DNA of 64,000 bases, from the NCBI GenBank assembly GCA_026399015.1, contig JAPLRS010000040.1:164626-228625 (forward strand). Reading direction: 5' to 3'. Positions 28,325-38,772 of the stretch are shown piece after piece. Position 1 is the stretch's first letter; each line of letters starts with the position of its first letter. A program made the position numbers and the translations under genes. The DNA is from Methylococcales bacterium (GTDB lineage Bacteria; Pseudomonadota; Gammaproteobacteria; Methylococcales; Methylomonadaceae). The notes beneath the pieces are model-generated. The model did no database searches. It was given only the letters and a program-made list of their open reading frames with translations, and had not been told where the DNA came from.

Positions 28325-28675
28325 TTAATATTCGACCAAAATATCTTCATCTCTAACAATCATTTGGCATGCTAGGCGCCAAGTTGAAGGTAGATCATCT
28401 AAGAGCATTTTATCGATTTCTTCTTGAGTGATTTTGCCGTTAGCTTTTAAAACCTCTTTTTCTTTTTCAGTTAAAGGTCCACCCATACGTTGGAGTTTGT
28501 CGTCGATACTGCTAACTTTAATAAGACAACTACCGCATTCACCATCTTCACAAGAATAATCAATGGGGATTTTGTTTTCTCTAGCAATTTTTAGTAAAGT
28601 TTCAGTATGACTGCCTGCAACTGCGTAAACAGTTTTGTCTTTATATTCTGGACTTGAAAATGTAATTAAAGCCAT
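28325..28675 (-). CDS. [2Fe-2S] plant-type ferredoxin
   Basis: 116 residues with the plant-type cluster motif C-x4-C-x2-C (SCEDGECGSC, residues about 41-50) and a fourth cysteine in RLACQM. An insertion with KEKEVLKANGKITQEEIDKMLLDD separates the two halves, unlike the neighbouring ferredoxin. Probably an electron donor in the nifB operon; partner unknown. Confidence 0.88.
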   Translation of the reverse strand: MALITFSSPEYKDKTVYAVAGSHTETLLKIARENKIPIDYSCEDGECGSCLIKVSSIDDKLQRMGGPLTEKEKEVLKANGKITQEEIDKMLLDDLPSTWRLACQMIVRDEDILVEY

Positions 28676-28723
28676 GAGGGCCTCCTTGATAGTTAGTTTA
28701 TTGAGTGCATGATTAATAAGCTA

Positions 28724-30321
<1,598 letters not shown>

Positions 30322-30328
30322 GGTTTCG

Positions 30329-30607
30329 TTAGTGAGACTGTAACTCTGCCATGGCTTCGGCCATTTTCTCTGGAGGAATACCGGTCAGAGAGCCAGGCGG
30401 ATTAATAGCCGTCCCAAATGAATCTAATATCGCCCCTTCAATAGGGCAGATACTGGCACATTGAAATACTGGAAAATCCCCCTCACATTCCGTACATTTT
30501 TTTGGGTCAACCATAAAATGTGGTTTTTGTTCCGAAATTGCATTACTCGGACATACGGGTTCGCAGGCAAAACAATTTACGCATAAATCAATAATAGATA
30601 CTGCCAT
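30329..30607 (-). CDS. fdxN: 2[4Fe-4S] ferredoxin FdxN-type
   Basis: 92 residues with two cluster motifs: CVNCFACEPVCP and C-x2-C-x8-C-x3-C in TECEGDFPVFQCASICP, with the insertion typical of nif ferredoxins. It follows nifB, as in many nif clusters where FdxN supports NifB activity. It resembles the smaller ferredoxin at 60.7 kb. Confidence 0.9.
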   Translation of the reverse strand: MAVSIIDLCVNCFACEPVCPSNAISEQKPHFMVDPKKCTECEGDFPVFQCASICPIEGAILDSFGTAINPPGSLTGIPPEKMAEAMAELQSH

Positions 30608-30625
30608 AATGAACTCCGGATTAAG

Positions 30626-32131
30626 TTAGGCGTTGGCTCGCAATGCTTCTGGCTTTTCATCTAATTTTCCAGCGGCCGCCATTTCTTTGTACACGGCCAT
30701 CACTGCTTCTTCGATGGGTTCCATAGCGTGTTCACCATTAGGGGCAATGCCGGCTGCTTCTAACATTTCCCATGGTTCATAACCTACTTTTGAACATAAC
30801 ACTGCTTCACAACCTGCTAAGGCACGAATAGTCAGTTGTAAGACGCTTTCTCCGTCACCACAAGTACTATCACCGCCACAATACTGGTCAGCTTTACGGT
30901 GACTAATAAAGCGCACGCCTTCTGGTGAAGCTTCATAAATTAAGAACTCTTTGGCATGACCAAAATGAACGTTGATAACACCTTGGCCACTGGTTGCCAC
31001 GGCCATTAATACTGGGCGGGTAGTGAGTTTGGGTTCTTGTTTATGTTGTTCGGCTTTAGCCGCTTTTTCGAGACGTTTACTGTCCATTTCTACTTGAATG
31101 GCTTGGTGGATTACTTTACGTTTTTCCATAGCCGCTTGATAATCGATATCCATTTCTTCAATCTTATCTAAGGTAAACTCATCACCGCGATCTTCACCTA
31201 ACAAACCTACCGCATCAGCGCGGCATTGACGGCAATGACGCATCATGTTCATGTCGCCAGAACAGCTATCTTGTAAGTCTTGTAATTCATCTGGAGTAGG
31301 ACCACGTTGTCCCATGACACCATAAAAAGTACCATGTTCAGCTTCTGCAATTAATGGCATTACATTGTGTAAGAAAGCCCCTTTTGATTTAACAACTCGG
31401 CTGACTTCTGCTAAATGTTCATCATTAACGCCCGGAATCATCACAGAATTAACTTTCACTAAAATGCCTTTTGCAATCAGCATTTCTAGGCCTTTTTGTT
31501 GTTGTTCAATCAGAATTTTTGCGCCTTTAACACCCTTAATACGTTTGTTCTTCCAGAATATCCAAGGATAGATTTTGGCGCCGATTTCTGGATCAACGGT
31601 GTTAATGGTAATAGTGACATGATCAATATTGTGTTTAGAGAGTTCTTCAACGGCATCAGGTAAGGCTAATCCATTTGTTGATACACACAATTTAATATCC
31701 GGAGCTTCTTCACTTAAGCGACGGAAGGTTTCAAAGGTGCGTTCTGGATTTGCTAAAGGATCACCAGGTCCGGCAATGCCTAATACCGTCATTTGTGGAA
31801 TGGTTGCGGCAACGGCCATGGTTTTTTTAACGGCTTGATCTGGCGTCAATAATTCAGAGACCACCCCTGGTCTAGATTCATTGGCACAATCGTATTTACG
31901 GTTACAGTAATGGCATTGGATATTACAGGCTGGCGCAACGGCCACATGCATACGCGCAAAGTAATGATGCGCATCTTCGGAATAACAAGGATGGTTTTGC
32001 ACCTTTTCCCGAATTGAATCGGGTAAAGTATCCATTTGATTTTCGGTGGTACCGCAAGAACTGGCGGAACAACCACCTTTGGCTCCATGCTCTGCTGGGC
32101 TAGGGGTATCATTTAATACGGGCAATTGCAT
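30626..32131 (-). CDS. nifB: FeMo-co precursor synthase NifB
   Basis: Radical SAM enzyme that makes the 8Fe-9S-C NifB-co from two 4Fe clusters. The SAM cluster motif is C69-N-I-Q-C73-H-Y-C76. The C-terminal NifX-like domain (about 375-480) binds NifB-co. At 501 residues it matches the two-domain form in gammaproteobacteria. It is the first gene of the operon and has a sigma-54 promoter and two NifA sites. Confidence 0.97.
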   Translation of the reverse strand: MQLPVLNDTPSPAEHGAKGGCSASSCGTTENQMDTLPDSIREKVQNHPCYSEDAHHYFARMHVAVAPACNIQCHYCNRKYDCANESRPGVVSELLTPDQAVKKTMAVAATIPQMTVLGIAGPGDPLANPERTFETFRRLSEEAPDIKLCVSTNGLALPDAVEELSKHNIDHVTITINTVDPEIGAKIYPWIFWKNKRIKGVKGAKILIEQQQKGLEMLIAKGILVKVNSVMIPGVNDEHLAEVSRVVKSKGAFLHNVMPLIAEAEHGTFYGVMGQRGPTPDELQDLQDSCSGDMNMMRHCRQCRADAVGLLGEDRGDEFTLDKIEEMDIDYQAAMEKRKVIHQAIQVEMDSKRLEKAAKAEQHKQEPKLTTRPVLMAVATSGQGVINVHFGHAKEFLIYEASPEGVRFISHRKADQYCGGDSTCGDGESVLQLTIRALAGCEAVLCSKVGYEPWEMLEAAGIAPNGEHAMEPIEEAVMAVYKEMAAAGKLDEKPEALRANA

Positions 32132-32169
32132 GGTCTGGTCCTCTTAAAGTTAGATTTACTTTAAGTAAA

Positions 32170-32185
32170 AGCACAGGTCATGCCA
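32170..32185 (-). promoter_or_regulatory. Sigma-54 promoter of nifB
   Basis: Minus strand TGGCATGACCTGTGCT has GG-N10-GC and ends about 39 bp before the nifB start codon. Confidence 0.88.
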
Positions 32186-32247
32186 ATTATAAAAATTAAA
32201 TTATCTTATTGATTTTTATGTAATTAATATTTTGTGTTTATTGAAAT

Positions 32248-32263
32248 TGTAGCAAACACAACA
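32248..32263. promoter_or_regulatory. NifA upstream activator site, nifB (proximal)
   Basis: TGT-N10-ACA match (TGTAGCAAACACAACA), about 63 bp upstream of the -24 element. Confidence 0.75.
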
Positions 32264-32280
32264 GAGTTTATTTACGGTTT

Positions 32281-32296
32281 TGTAACTAACAGAACA
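32281..32296. promoter_or_regulatory. NifA upstream activator site, nifB (distal)
   Basis: TGT-N10-ACA match (TGTAACTAACAGAACA), 33 bp from the proximal site, which puts both on one DNA face. Confidence 0.75.
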
Positions 32297-32313
32297 ACTC
32301 TAATACGGGCTGT

Positions 32314-32574
32314 TTATGCAACATCGTAATACCAATCGAGTAATTCTTCGCCACCCCAGTTCTCAGCATGCGCAGGAATGGTTTCTTCAGTGACATAAAG
32401 TGTCATTTGTCCTGGTCTGGCATCACCAACTAACAAGCTTTCGGCATATTCATAACTACAGCCTTGTTTGCCTGTTTCGTCTTTCAGCCACTCTGCTGCC
32501 ATGGTTATGGCTGCTTCTTGCGTTTCACCAAAGCCAAACACAGCGTAATCATGTTGTACATATAAAACAGTCAT
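32314..32574 (-). CDS. Small acidic protein of unknown function between nifA and nifB
   Basis: 86 residues, acidic, with no cysteine motif beyond one cysteine and no membrane segment. Landmarks are YAVFGFGETQEAAI, EWLKDETGKQGC and a C-terminal GGEELLDWYYDVA. It starts 15 bp after nifA on the same strand, so it is likely read from the nifLA transcript. I do not recognise the family. Confidence 0.75.
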   Translation of the reverse strand: MTVLYVQHDYAVFGFGETQEAAITMAAEWLKDETGKQGCSYEYAESLLVGDARPGQMTLYVTEETIPAHAENWGGEELLDWYYDVA

Positions 32575-32589
32575 CGGGACTCCTTGCGG

Positions 32590-34134
32590 TTAAATTTGTT
32601 TCATGGTGATATCTAAAGTCAAAATGCGATAAGCAATTTGTCTGGGTGTCATATTGAGTAAGCGTGCGGCTTTTGCTTGTACCCAACCACTTTGTTCTAA
32701 TGCAGCTATAACGCGTTCACGGTCATCCATGTTGTCGTCGTTAAAATCGATAGTCGCCGTTTTTTGCGGTTTAAAATTGGCGCCTACTTGTGAAACAACA
32801 TCTTCTAAGCCAGTATTCACCATGACATCTCGGTCAATAATGCCGTTAGGACTCATAATCGCTGCGCGTTCTAAGCGGTTTGATAGCTCTCTAACGTTAC
32901 CCGGCCAGTCATGTTTCATTAAAATACGAATAGCACTCTCTTTAATTTCAAGAGGTCTACCGCCTTGTTGTTCTGAAATCCGGCCTAGTAAAAACTCTGA
33001 TAATTCGGGGATATCTTCAGTGCGGTCTCGTAAGGGAGGCATATTAATTGGCATAATGTTAAGGCGGTAATATAAATCCTCTCTAAATTTGCCTTCGGTG
33101 ACTTCTTCTTCAAGATTACGGTTAGTAGCGGCAATAATCCGGACATTGATTTTAATCGTTTGACTGCCACCGACGCGTTCAAATTCACCTTCTTGTAATA
33201 CGCGTAATAGCTTGGCTTGAAAGGCCGCTGAAATTTCACCAATTTCATCTAGAAACAGAGTGCCGTTGTCAGCTAATTCAAATCGGCCTTTGCGTTGATT
33301 AATAGCGCCACTAAAGGCGCCTTTTTCATGACCAAATAATTCTGATTCTAATAAAGTATCGGGTAGAGCAGCACAGTTTAATTTTAAGAACGGCCCACTG
33401 GCGCAACCAGAATTAAAATGAATAGCATTGGCGACAACTTCTTTACCTGTGCCTGATTCACCACGGATTAATACCGTGGTGTGCCATTTTGCGACTTGTC
33501 TGATTAAATCAAAGACCTTAAGCATAGAAGAGGAGTGACCGATGATATTATCAAAACTGTAATTTTTGATCAGGGCGTGTTTCAGTTGGTCACGTTCATT
33601 AAGTAGAGTAAGTTCTTTGCGCTCTATCACTCTGAGCATTTTTACGCTTTGGGCAATGAGGTTGGCAATCATTTCCATGAAACGAGCCCGCTCACCTAAA
33701 AATTGATCGTTGCTAGGTTGGGCTGCTAATACGCCAATGGTGTCACCTTCTTCTATATAGATAGGAGAGCCAATAAAGGGTAAATTTGGATCATATAAAC
33801 CTAAGCGCCCCAGGAATCGAGGTTCTGCTGATATCTTTTCAACCACTATCGTTGAGCCTGCATCGAGGATAGCTCCCATTAAACCTTCACCGGGATTATA
33901 TCTGACAGATTGATCTAGTCTGTCACTGCCATCAGCATGGACTACACTAGCAATAAGACTATTATTTTCGATTTCTTTCAGGGTGATCATGCCTGAGCAC
34001 ATGCCAGATCTTTTGTGCAGTATTTCCAGTACAGCGTGTAATTTTGCATGCAATTCATGGGTACTATTTAATACTTGACTGATGAGGTACAAGGTATCAA
34101 GTTCGGCTTCAATGAGTTGTGTGCGTTCAAGCAT
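32590..34134 (-). CDS. nifA: Nif-specific sigma-54 activator NifA
   Basis: 514 residues: GAF domain (about 20-160), AAA+ domain (about 195-430) with Walker A GESGTGKE and Walker B GTLFLDEIGE, and a Fis-type HTH at the C-terminus (SGWVQAKAARLLNMTPRQIAYRI). The sigma-54 loop is GAFSGA, a Ser in place of the usual Thr. The interdomain linker has no Cys-x4-Cys pair, as expected of NifL-partnered NifA proteins that are not themselves O2-sensitive. The start overlaps the nifL stop by 1 base (TAATG). Confidence 0.96.
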   Translation of the reverse strand: MLERTQLIEAELDTLYLISQVLNSTHELHAKLHAVLEILHKRSGMCSGMITLKEIENNSLIASVVHADGSDRLDQSVRYNPGEGLMGAILDAGSTIVVEKISAEPRFLGRLGLYDPNLPFIGSPIYIEEGDTIGVLAAQPSNDQFLGERARFMEMIANLIAQSVKMLRVIERKELTLLNERDQLKHALIKNYSFDNIIGHSSSMLKVFDLIRQVAKWHTTVLIRGESGTGKEVVANAIHFNSGCASGPFLKLNCAALPDTLLESELFGHEKGAFSGAINQRKGRFELADNGTLFLDEIGEISAAFQAKLLRVLQEGEFERVGGSQTIKINVRIIAATNRNLEEEVTEGKFREDLYYRLNIMPINMPPLRDRTEDIPELSEFLLGRISEQQGGRPLEIKESAIRILMKHDWPGNVRELSNRLERAAIMSPNGIIDRDVMVNTGLEDVVSQVGANFKPQKTATIDFNDDNMDDRERVIAALEQSGWVQAKAARLLNMTPRQIAYRILTLDITMKQI

Positions 34135-35756
34135 TACACGTTTCTCCTTGCGGGTGGTGTTTGCAGAGGAAAACTAATTTTAAAGCGACATCCTTGTGTA
34201 TAACTATGATCAATATCTATAAAGCCATGATGCTGATTAACAATTTCTTTGGCAATAACTAAGCCCATGCCCGCTTGATTGCCGCCCATTGGCCGAGTTG
34301 TATAAAAGGGCTCAAAGACTTTAGAGCGCTTATCAGTTGGAATGCCTGGCCCAGTGTCTTCAATGTATACATAAATTAAATCAGTATCAATGTCTGAGCT
34401 AATTCTAATGCGTTGTTCAAGGTTTTTGGTCGTAGTGATTGCGTCAATGGCATTATCGATAAGTTGTTTAAATAAGATGCGTAAACGATTTTCAGAACCT
34501 AACATAGTAGGAAGACTGGTGAGGGGTTGCCAATTAATTTCAATACCTGTCGCTTCAATGCGTTGATCGCTTAATAATAAAACATCATGTAATATTTGAT
34601 TTAAATTCACGGAAGTAAAAGGACTTTGTGTAATTTCTGGTATGCACTTTTCCATGGTATTAATGGCTACAAGTCCAGACTCTTGAATATGTACTAAGTT
34701 TTGTATGACTCCTTCGTATTGTTGTTCATTTTTGTGTCTTAAGATATTTTCAGAAGCTTTGATTTGATTCATTGGCATCTGTATTTGATGCATTGCACCT
34801 AATAATGTTTCACGCAAGCCACGGATACGTTCATCTTCTGATATTAAAATTTTAAGAGATTGTAAGCGTAATTCCTGGAGTTGTTGACGTTGGCGGGTGA
34901 TATCAGAAATCGTTAATATGAGGTATTGCTTTGAGACATTCTCAAAAAAAGCATCTGCATTTACCGAGGTTTCAATAAACCAATTACCAGAACAAGAATA
35001 CCAGCGTACGGGTTTATTGGCTTTACTTTCTACTTTAAACTCATGATTACTAAAACCTTGATGTTTATCTTGAATTTCTTGCCAAGATTTACCCAATTCA
35101 TGGCGTAATAATTTTAAAAAGTAATCTGCAGGTTCGCCCTTGTCTAAATCTGAGACTAAGGTTTTATACATGTGGTTATCCAAGATAACTTGATCTTGAT
35201 CATCAATAACCACCATTGCCATAGGCGAAGAGTTAATAACCGATTCTATTAAGAGTTTATGGTTACTAACTTTCTTTTCAGCTTCATACGTTTGGGTAAT
35301 ATCGCGGTGCATACCAATGTAATGCGTGATAATACCTCTATCATCTAGCATAGGTGCAATGGTTAAGTCAGCAAGATAGCGATGTCCAAGTTTATGGCGA
35401 TTGCACAGAGTACCGTGCCAAACTTTTTTATTACTGATGGTATGCCATAAGTCGTAATAAACTTCTCTTGGCGTAGATTTATCAGAAAGTATGGATTCCT
35501 TTTTTCCTAGTACATCGGTTATTTGATAGCCAGTCACCCTAGAAAACTCAACGTTTGCATACAGTATATTGGCTTTTTTATCCGTAATTGAAATGGCTAT
35601 AGGGGCTTGTTCAACCGTTTCTATAAAAAGATCATAAGGGGTTTTTGCTTCAACAGTAAATGCTGGTTTTGCACCAAGCATGTGCGGAGAAAGGTCGTTG
35701 ATAACACTTTCTAAATCGGTATGCATCTGTAAATACTGTAAAGACTTTTTATTCAT
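34134..35756 (-). CDS. nifL: NifL anti-activator
   Basis: Redox- and nitrogen-sensing inhibitor of NifA. 540 residues: an N-terminal PAS domain (about 45-150) that binds FAD in characterised NifL, a second PAS domain (about 165-290), a helical H domain, and a GHKL ATP-binding domain with DNAIDAITTTKNLE, DTGPGIPTDKRSKVFEPFYTT and GMGLVIAKEIVNQHHG. It overlaps nifA by 1 base. A sigma-54 promoter lies 40 bp upstream. Confidence 0.94.
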   Translation of the reverse strand: MNKKSLQYLQMHTDLESVINDLSPHMLGAKPAFTVEAKTPYDLFIETVEQAPIAISITDKKANILYANVEFSRVTGYQITDVLGKKESILSDKSTPREVYYDLWHTISNKKVWHGTLCNRHKLGHRYLADLTIAPMLDDRGIITHYIGMHRDITQTYEAEKKVSNHKLLIESVINSSPMAMVVIDDQDQVILDNHMYKTLVSDLDKGEPADYFLKLLRHELGKSWQEIQDKHQGFSNHEFKVESKANKPVRWYSCSGNWFIETSVNADAFFENVSKQYLILTISDITRQRQQLQELRLQSLKILISEDERIRGLRETLLGAMHQIQMPMNQIKASENILRHKNEQQYEGVIQNLVHIQESGLVAINTMEKCIPEITQSPFTSVNLNQILHDVLLLSDQRIEATGIEINWQPLTSLPTMLGSENRLRILFKQLIDNAIDAITTTKNLEQRIRISSDIDTDLIYVYIEDTGPGIPTDKRSKVFEPFYTTRPMGGNQAGMGLVIAKEIVNQHHGFIDIDHSYTQGCRFKISFPLQTPPARRNV

Positions 35757-35795
35757 AGCGTATAACCATGGTTGTAGGAGTATTGCTTAATATTC

Positions 35796-35811
35796 AGCAA
35801 TAATTATGCCT
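35796..35811 (-). promoter_or_regulatory. Sigma-54 promoter of nifLA
   Basis: Minus strand AGGCATAATTATTGCT keeps GG-N10-GC and the GGCAT core but starts with A instead of T. It ends 40 bp before the nifL start. Confidence 0.7.
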
Positions 35812-35908
35812 TTTTAGTAGGGTTGACTTTATGGCTTTAACTATAGGGTAAGTTGTTATTTGTAAGTTAAATTAGGCATACTCTTTATTAATGTAAGGCA
35901 GAATATTT

Positions 35909-35924
35909 TGTAAGGTTTACGACA
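35909..35924. promoter_or_regulatory. NifA upstream activator site in nifL-rnfA spacer (1)
   Basis: TGT-N10-ACA match (TGTAAGGTTTACGACA), about 98 bp from the nifL -24 element and about 119 bp from the rnf -24 element. Confidence 0.72.
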
Positions 35925-35941
35925 TAACTAATTTTTCGTTC

Positions 35942-35957
35942 TGTACTATGTATTACA
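35942..35957. promoter_or_regulatory. NifA upstream activator site in nifL-rnfA spacer (2)
   Basis: TGT-N10-ACA match (TGTACTATGTATTACA), 33 bp from the first site. It is placed to serve both divergent promoters. Confidence 0.75.
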
Positions 35958-36042
35958 AGTAACAGTAAATTAGACCCCGATGATTAGTTAAATAACCCTA
36001 GTTATTGTGTGGTGCTTGGTGTGCTGAACACAAAGCCATAAT

Positions 36043-36058
36043 TGGCATAATAGATGCA
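36043..36058 (+). promoter_or_regulatory. Sigma-54 promoter of rnf operon
   Basis: TGGCATAATAGATGCA with GG-N10-GC, ending 50 bp before the rnfA start, with two NifA sites 85-135 bp upstream. Confidence 0.88.
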
Positions 36059-36108
36059 TTTGAATATTCAAACGTTAACCAGCGGGCAAACAGTTTGGAT
36101 GATGAAAG

Positions 36109-36693
36109 ATGAGTGAATATCTATTGCTATTATTAGGCACGGCTTTAGTAAATAACGTGGTGTTAGTAAAGTTTTTAGGGCTATGCCCCTTTATGGGCGT
36201 ATCTAAAAAACTAGATTCAGCCTTAAGCATGGGTTTAGCAACCACCTTTGTTTTAACTTTGGCCGCAATGACCAGCTGGATTTTAGAACATTATGTTTTA
36301 GCTCCTTTCAATATTCAGTTTTTACGCATTTTGGCTTTTATATTAGTGATTGCGGCGGTAGTGCAATTTACTGAAATGGTAGTGCGTAAAACTAGTCCAG
36401 TTCTCTACCAAATTCTGGGTATCTTTTTGCCATTGATTACTACCAATTGTGCGGTTTTGGGTGTGGCTTTATTAAATGTACAAGAACAATACGGCTTTTT
36501 ACAAAGTTTGATCTTTGGATTTGGGTCAGCGGTAGGGTTTACCTTGGTGATGGTGCTATTCGCAGGGTTACGAGAGCGCTTGGCTTTAATGGCTGTGCCC
36601 GCTTTGTTTGCAGGCACGCCCATTGCTTTTATTACAGCGGGTATTTTATCTCTGGCATTCATGGGGTTTGCCGGACTAAATACTAAGATGTGA
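36109..36693 (+). CDS. rnfA: Rnf electron transport complex subunit A
   Basis: Integral membrane subunit of 194 residues with about six hydrophobic helices, including the RnfA/NqrE-like [22 protein letters not shown] and the ITTNCAVLG half-helix motif. First gene of rnfABCDGEH behind a NifA/sigma-54 promoter. The complex couples ion flux to reduction of ferredoxin or flavodoxin, giving low-potential electrons for nitrogenase. Confidence 0.95.
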   Translation: MSEYLLLLLGTALVNNVVLVKFLGLCPFMGVSKKLDSALSMGLATTFVLTLAAMTSWILEHYVLAPFNIQFLRILAFILVIAAVVQFTEMVVRKTSPVLYQILGIFLPLITTNCAVLGVALLNVQEQYGFLQSLIFGFGSAVGFTLVMVLFAGLRERLALMAVPALFAGTPIAFITAGILSLAFMGFAGLNTKM

Positions 36694-36706
36694 TAGGAAA
36701 CTAACT

Positions 36707-37270
36707 ATGTATGTATTGTCTGCCATTGTGTGTTTAACAATATTGGGCCTAGTACTGGGGTTATTGCTTGGTATTGCGGCAAAATATTTAAAAGTTGAAA
36801 GTAGTCCTATCTTAGATGAAATTGAAGCCTTATTACCGGGATCACAATGTGGTCAGTGTGGTTTTCCGGGGTGTAGGCCTGCAGCCGAAGCCTTAGTGGA
36901 TGGTCTGGCGCCAGCAACAATGTGCCCACCTGGTGGTAGTGCTTTAGCTGAACAATTAGCGGCAATGTTAGGCTTAGATTTAGACTTAAGTGCTGTTAAA
37001 GAGCCAGAACTACTAGTCGCTAAAGTGAGTGAAGATACCTGCACTGGTTGTACACGTTGCTTTAAAGTATGCCCAACTGATGCCATAGTGGGGGCGCCTA
37101 AACAAATACATGCGGTGGTAGCTGATGCATGTATTGCCTGTAAAAAGTGTGTTGAAGTTTGTCCCACAGAATGTTTACAGATGCACCCAGTAGAAGTAAC
37201 TTTACGAAATTGGCGCTGGACAAAACCAACACTCAGTTTTGATGAAAGCAAGCTAGGACAGGCATTATGA
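36707..37270 (+). CDS. rnfB: Rnf electron transport complex subunit B
   Basis: Fe-S subunit of 187 residues: one N-terminal membrane anchor, then the Fe-S motif GSQCGQCGFPGC (about 48-58), then two [4Fe-4S] motifs CTGCTRCFKVCP and CIACKKCVEVCP. It is the entry point for electrons to the soluble ferredoxin. Its stop overlaps the rnfC start (ATGA). Confidence 0.95.
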   Translation: MYVLSAIVCLTILGLVLGLLLGIAAKYLKVESSPILDEIEALLPGSQCGQCGFPGCRPAAEALVDGLAPATMCPPGGSALAEQLAAMLGLDLDLSAVKEPELLVAKVSEDTCTGCTRCFKVCPTDAIVGAPKQIHAVVADACIACKKCVEVCPTECLQMHPVEVTLRNWRWTKPTLSFDESKLGQAL

Positions 37271-38772
37271 TGAGTTTATTTAAAAATCCACGGATTCGTG
37301 GCGGTGTTCATCCTGAGGCGCGTAAGGAAAACCTCTCAGATGAAAAAATTGTCACCCAATTTCCCTTACCTAAAACTTTATATATACCCTTACAACAACA
37401 CGTAGGTAAACCTGCTGAGCCTTTAATTAGAGTGGGTGATAAAGTACTTAAAGGCCAATTGTTGGCTTATAGCCAAGGTTTAGTCTCCGCGCCTGTTCAT
37501 GCACCTAGTTCGGGCATCATCTTAGATGTCAATGATTATCCAGCCCCACACCCATCTGCTTTACCAATTAGAATGATTGTGCTTGAGACTGATGGGCTAG
37601 ATGAATGGTTTACTAGTCCGGTTCCGGAAGATCCATTTCAATTAACACCCGAAGATATCAGTTTACGCGTTGGTGCAGCGGGTATTGTTGGTTTGGGTGG
37701 TGCGACATTTCCTACGGCCGTTAAGTTAAATATGGGCCGTGAAAACCAAATTGATACTTTAATTATTAACGGTTCTGAGTGTGAACCGTATTTAAGTTGT
37801 GATGATCGCTTGATGCAAGAACGCGCCGAACAAATTATTGATGGCGTGCGTTTAATGTTACATGGTATGGAGTCTGACCATGCGGTAGTGGCTATTGAAG
37901 ATAATAAGCCCCAAGCCTTTTATGCAATGCAATCAGCTGCAAAGCCTTATCCATTAATTGAAGTGCGACAAATACCTACCCAATACCCTATGGGCTGGGA
38001 TAGACAATTAATCAAATATGTGACGGGTAAAGAAGTGCCTGTGGGATGCAGATCTTCCGAGATTGGCGTTACTATTCACAATGTGGGTACGGCTCATGCG
38101 GTACATAAAGCAATTAGGCACGGTCAAGCTTTAGTCAGTCGTGTCGTTACCATATCGGGTGGTGCGGTTGGACGACCTATGAATGTTGAAGTGCCATTAG
38201 GGACTCTTATTTCAGAGGTGTTTAATTTTTGTGCAGTTGATTTGGAGCAAACAGCGCGTATTGTAATGGGTGGACCAATGATGGGGGATTCATTACCTCA
38301 TACGGGTTTACCAACCGTAAAGGCAACGAGTGGCCTATTAGCTTTAACTCAACATGAACTTAAAAGTAGTGATGTGCAACCTTGTATACGTTGCGCTGGT
38401 TGCGTATCGGTATGTCCTGCGGGTTTAAGACCGTTGGATATGGCTAATAATATTCGGGTTAATCAATTAGATGCGGCCGTTGACTTGGGATTAAAAGATT
38501 GTATCAGTTGCGGTTGCTGTTCTTATATATGCCCATCAAATATTCCGTTAGTCCAATATTTTAAATATGCTTCGGGCGAAGTCATCGCCAGACAGCAAGC
38601 TCAACACAAATCAGAACAAACCAAACGCTTAATGGATGATCGTAATGCCAGAATGGAGCGCATTGCTAAACAGCAAGAAGAAGATGAAAAAGCACGGATA
38701 GCGGCAAAAGCCGAACGGGAACGCTTAAAAGCTGAACAAGCAGCACAAGCAGAACAGGAGTCATTGGCATGA
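37267..38772 (+). CDS. rnfC: Rnf electron transport complex subunit C
   Basis: Peripheral NADH/FMN-binding subunit of 501 residues. GLGGATFPTAVKL, NGSECEPYLSCDD and two C-terminal [4Fe-4S] motifs (CIRCAGCVSVCP and CISCGCCSYICP) are characteristic. The tail is a charged Lys/Glu/Ala-rich helix as in many gammaproteobacterial RnfC proteins. It overlaps rnfB and rnfD by 4 bp each. Confidence 0.95.
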   Translation: MMSLFKNPRIRGGVHPEARKENLSDEKIVTQFPLPKTLYIPLQQHVGKPAEPLIRVGDKVLKGQLLAYSQGLVSAPVHAPSSGIILDVNDYPAPHPSALPIRMIVLETDGLDEWFTSPVPEDPFQLTPEDISLRVGAAGIVGLGGATFPTAVKLNMGRENQIDTLIINGSECEPYLSCDDRLMQERAEQIIDGVRLMLHGMESDHAVVAIEDNKPQAFYAMQSAAKPYPLIEVRQIPTQYPMGWDRQLIKYVTGKEVPVGCRSSEIGVTIHNVGTAHAVHKAIRHGQALVSRVVTISGGAVGRPMNVEVPLGTLISEVFNFCAVDLEQTARIVMGGPMMGDSLPHTGLPTVKATSGLLALTQHELKSSDVQPCIRCAGCVSVCPAGLRPLDMANNIRVNQLDAAVDLGLKDCISCGCCSYICPSNIPLVQYFKYASGEVIARQQAQHKSEQTKRLMDDRNARMERIAKQQEEDEKARIAAKAERERLKAEQAAQAEQESLA

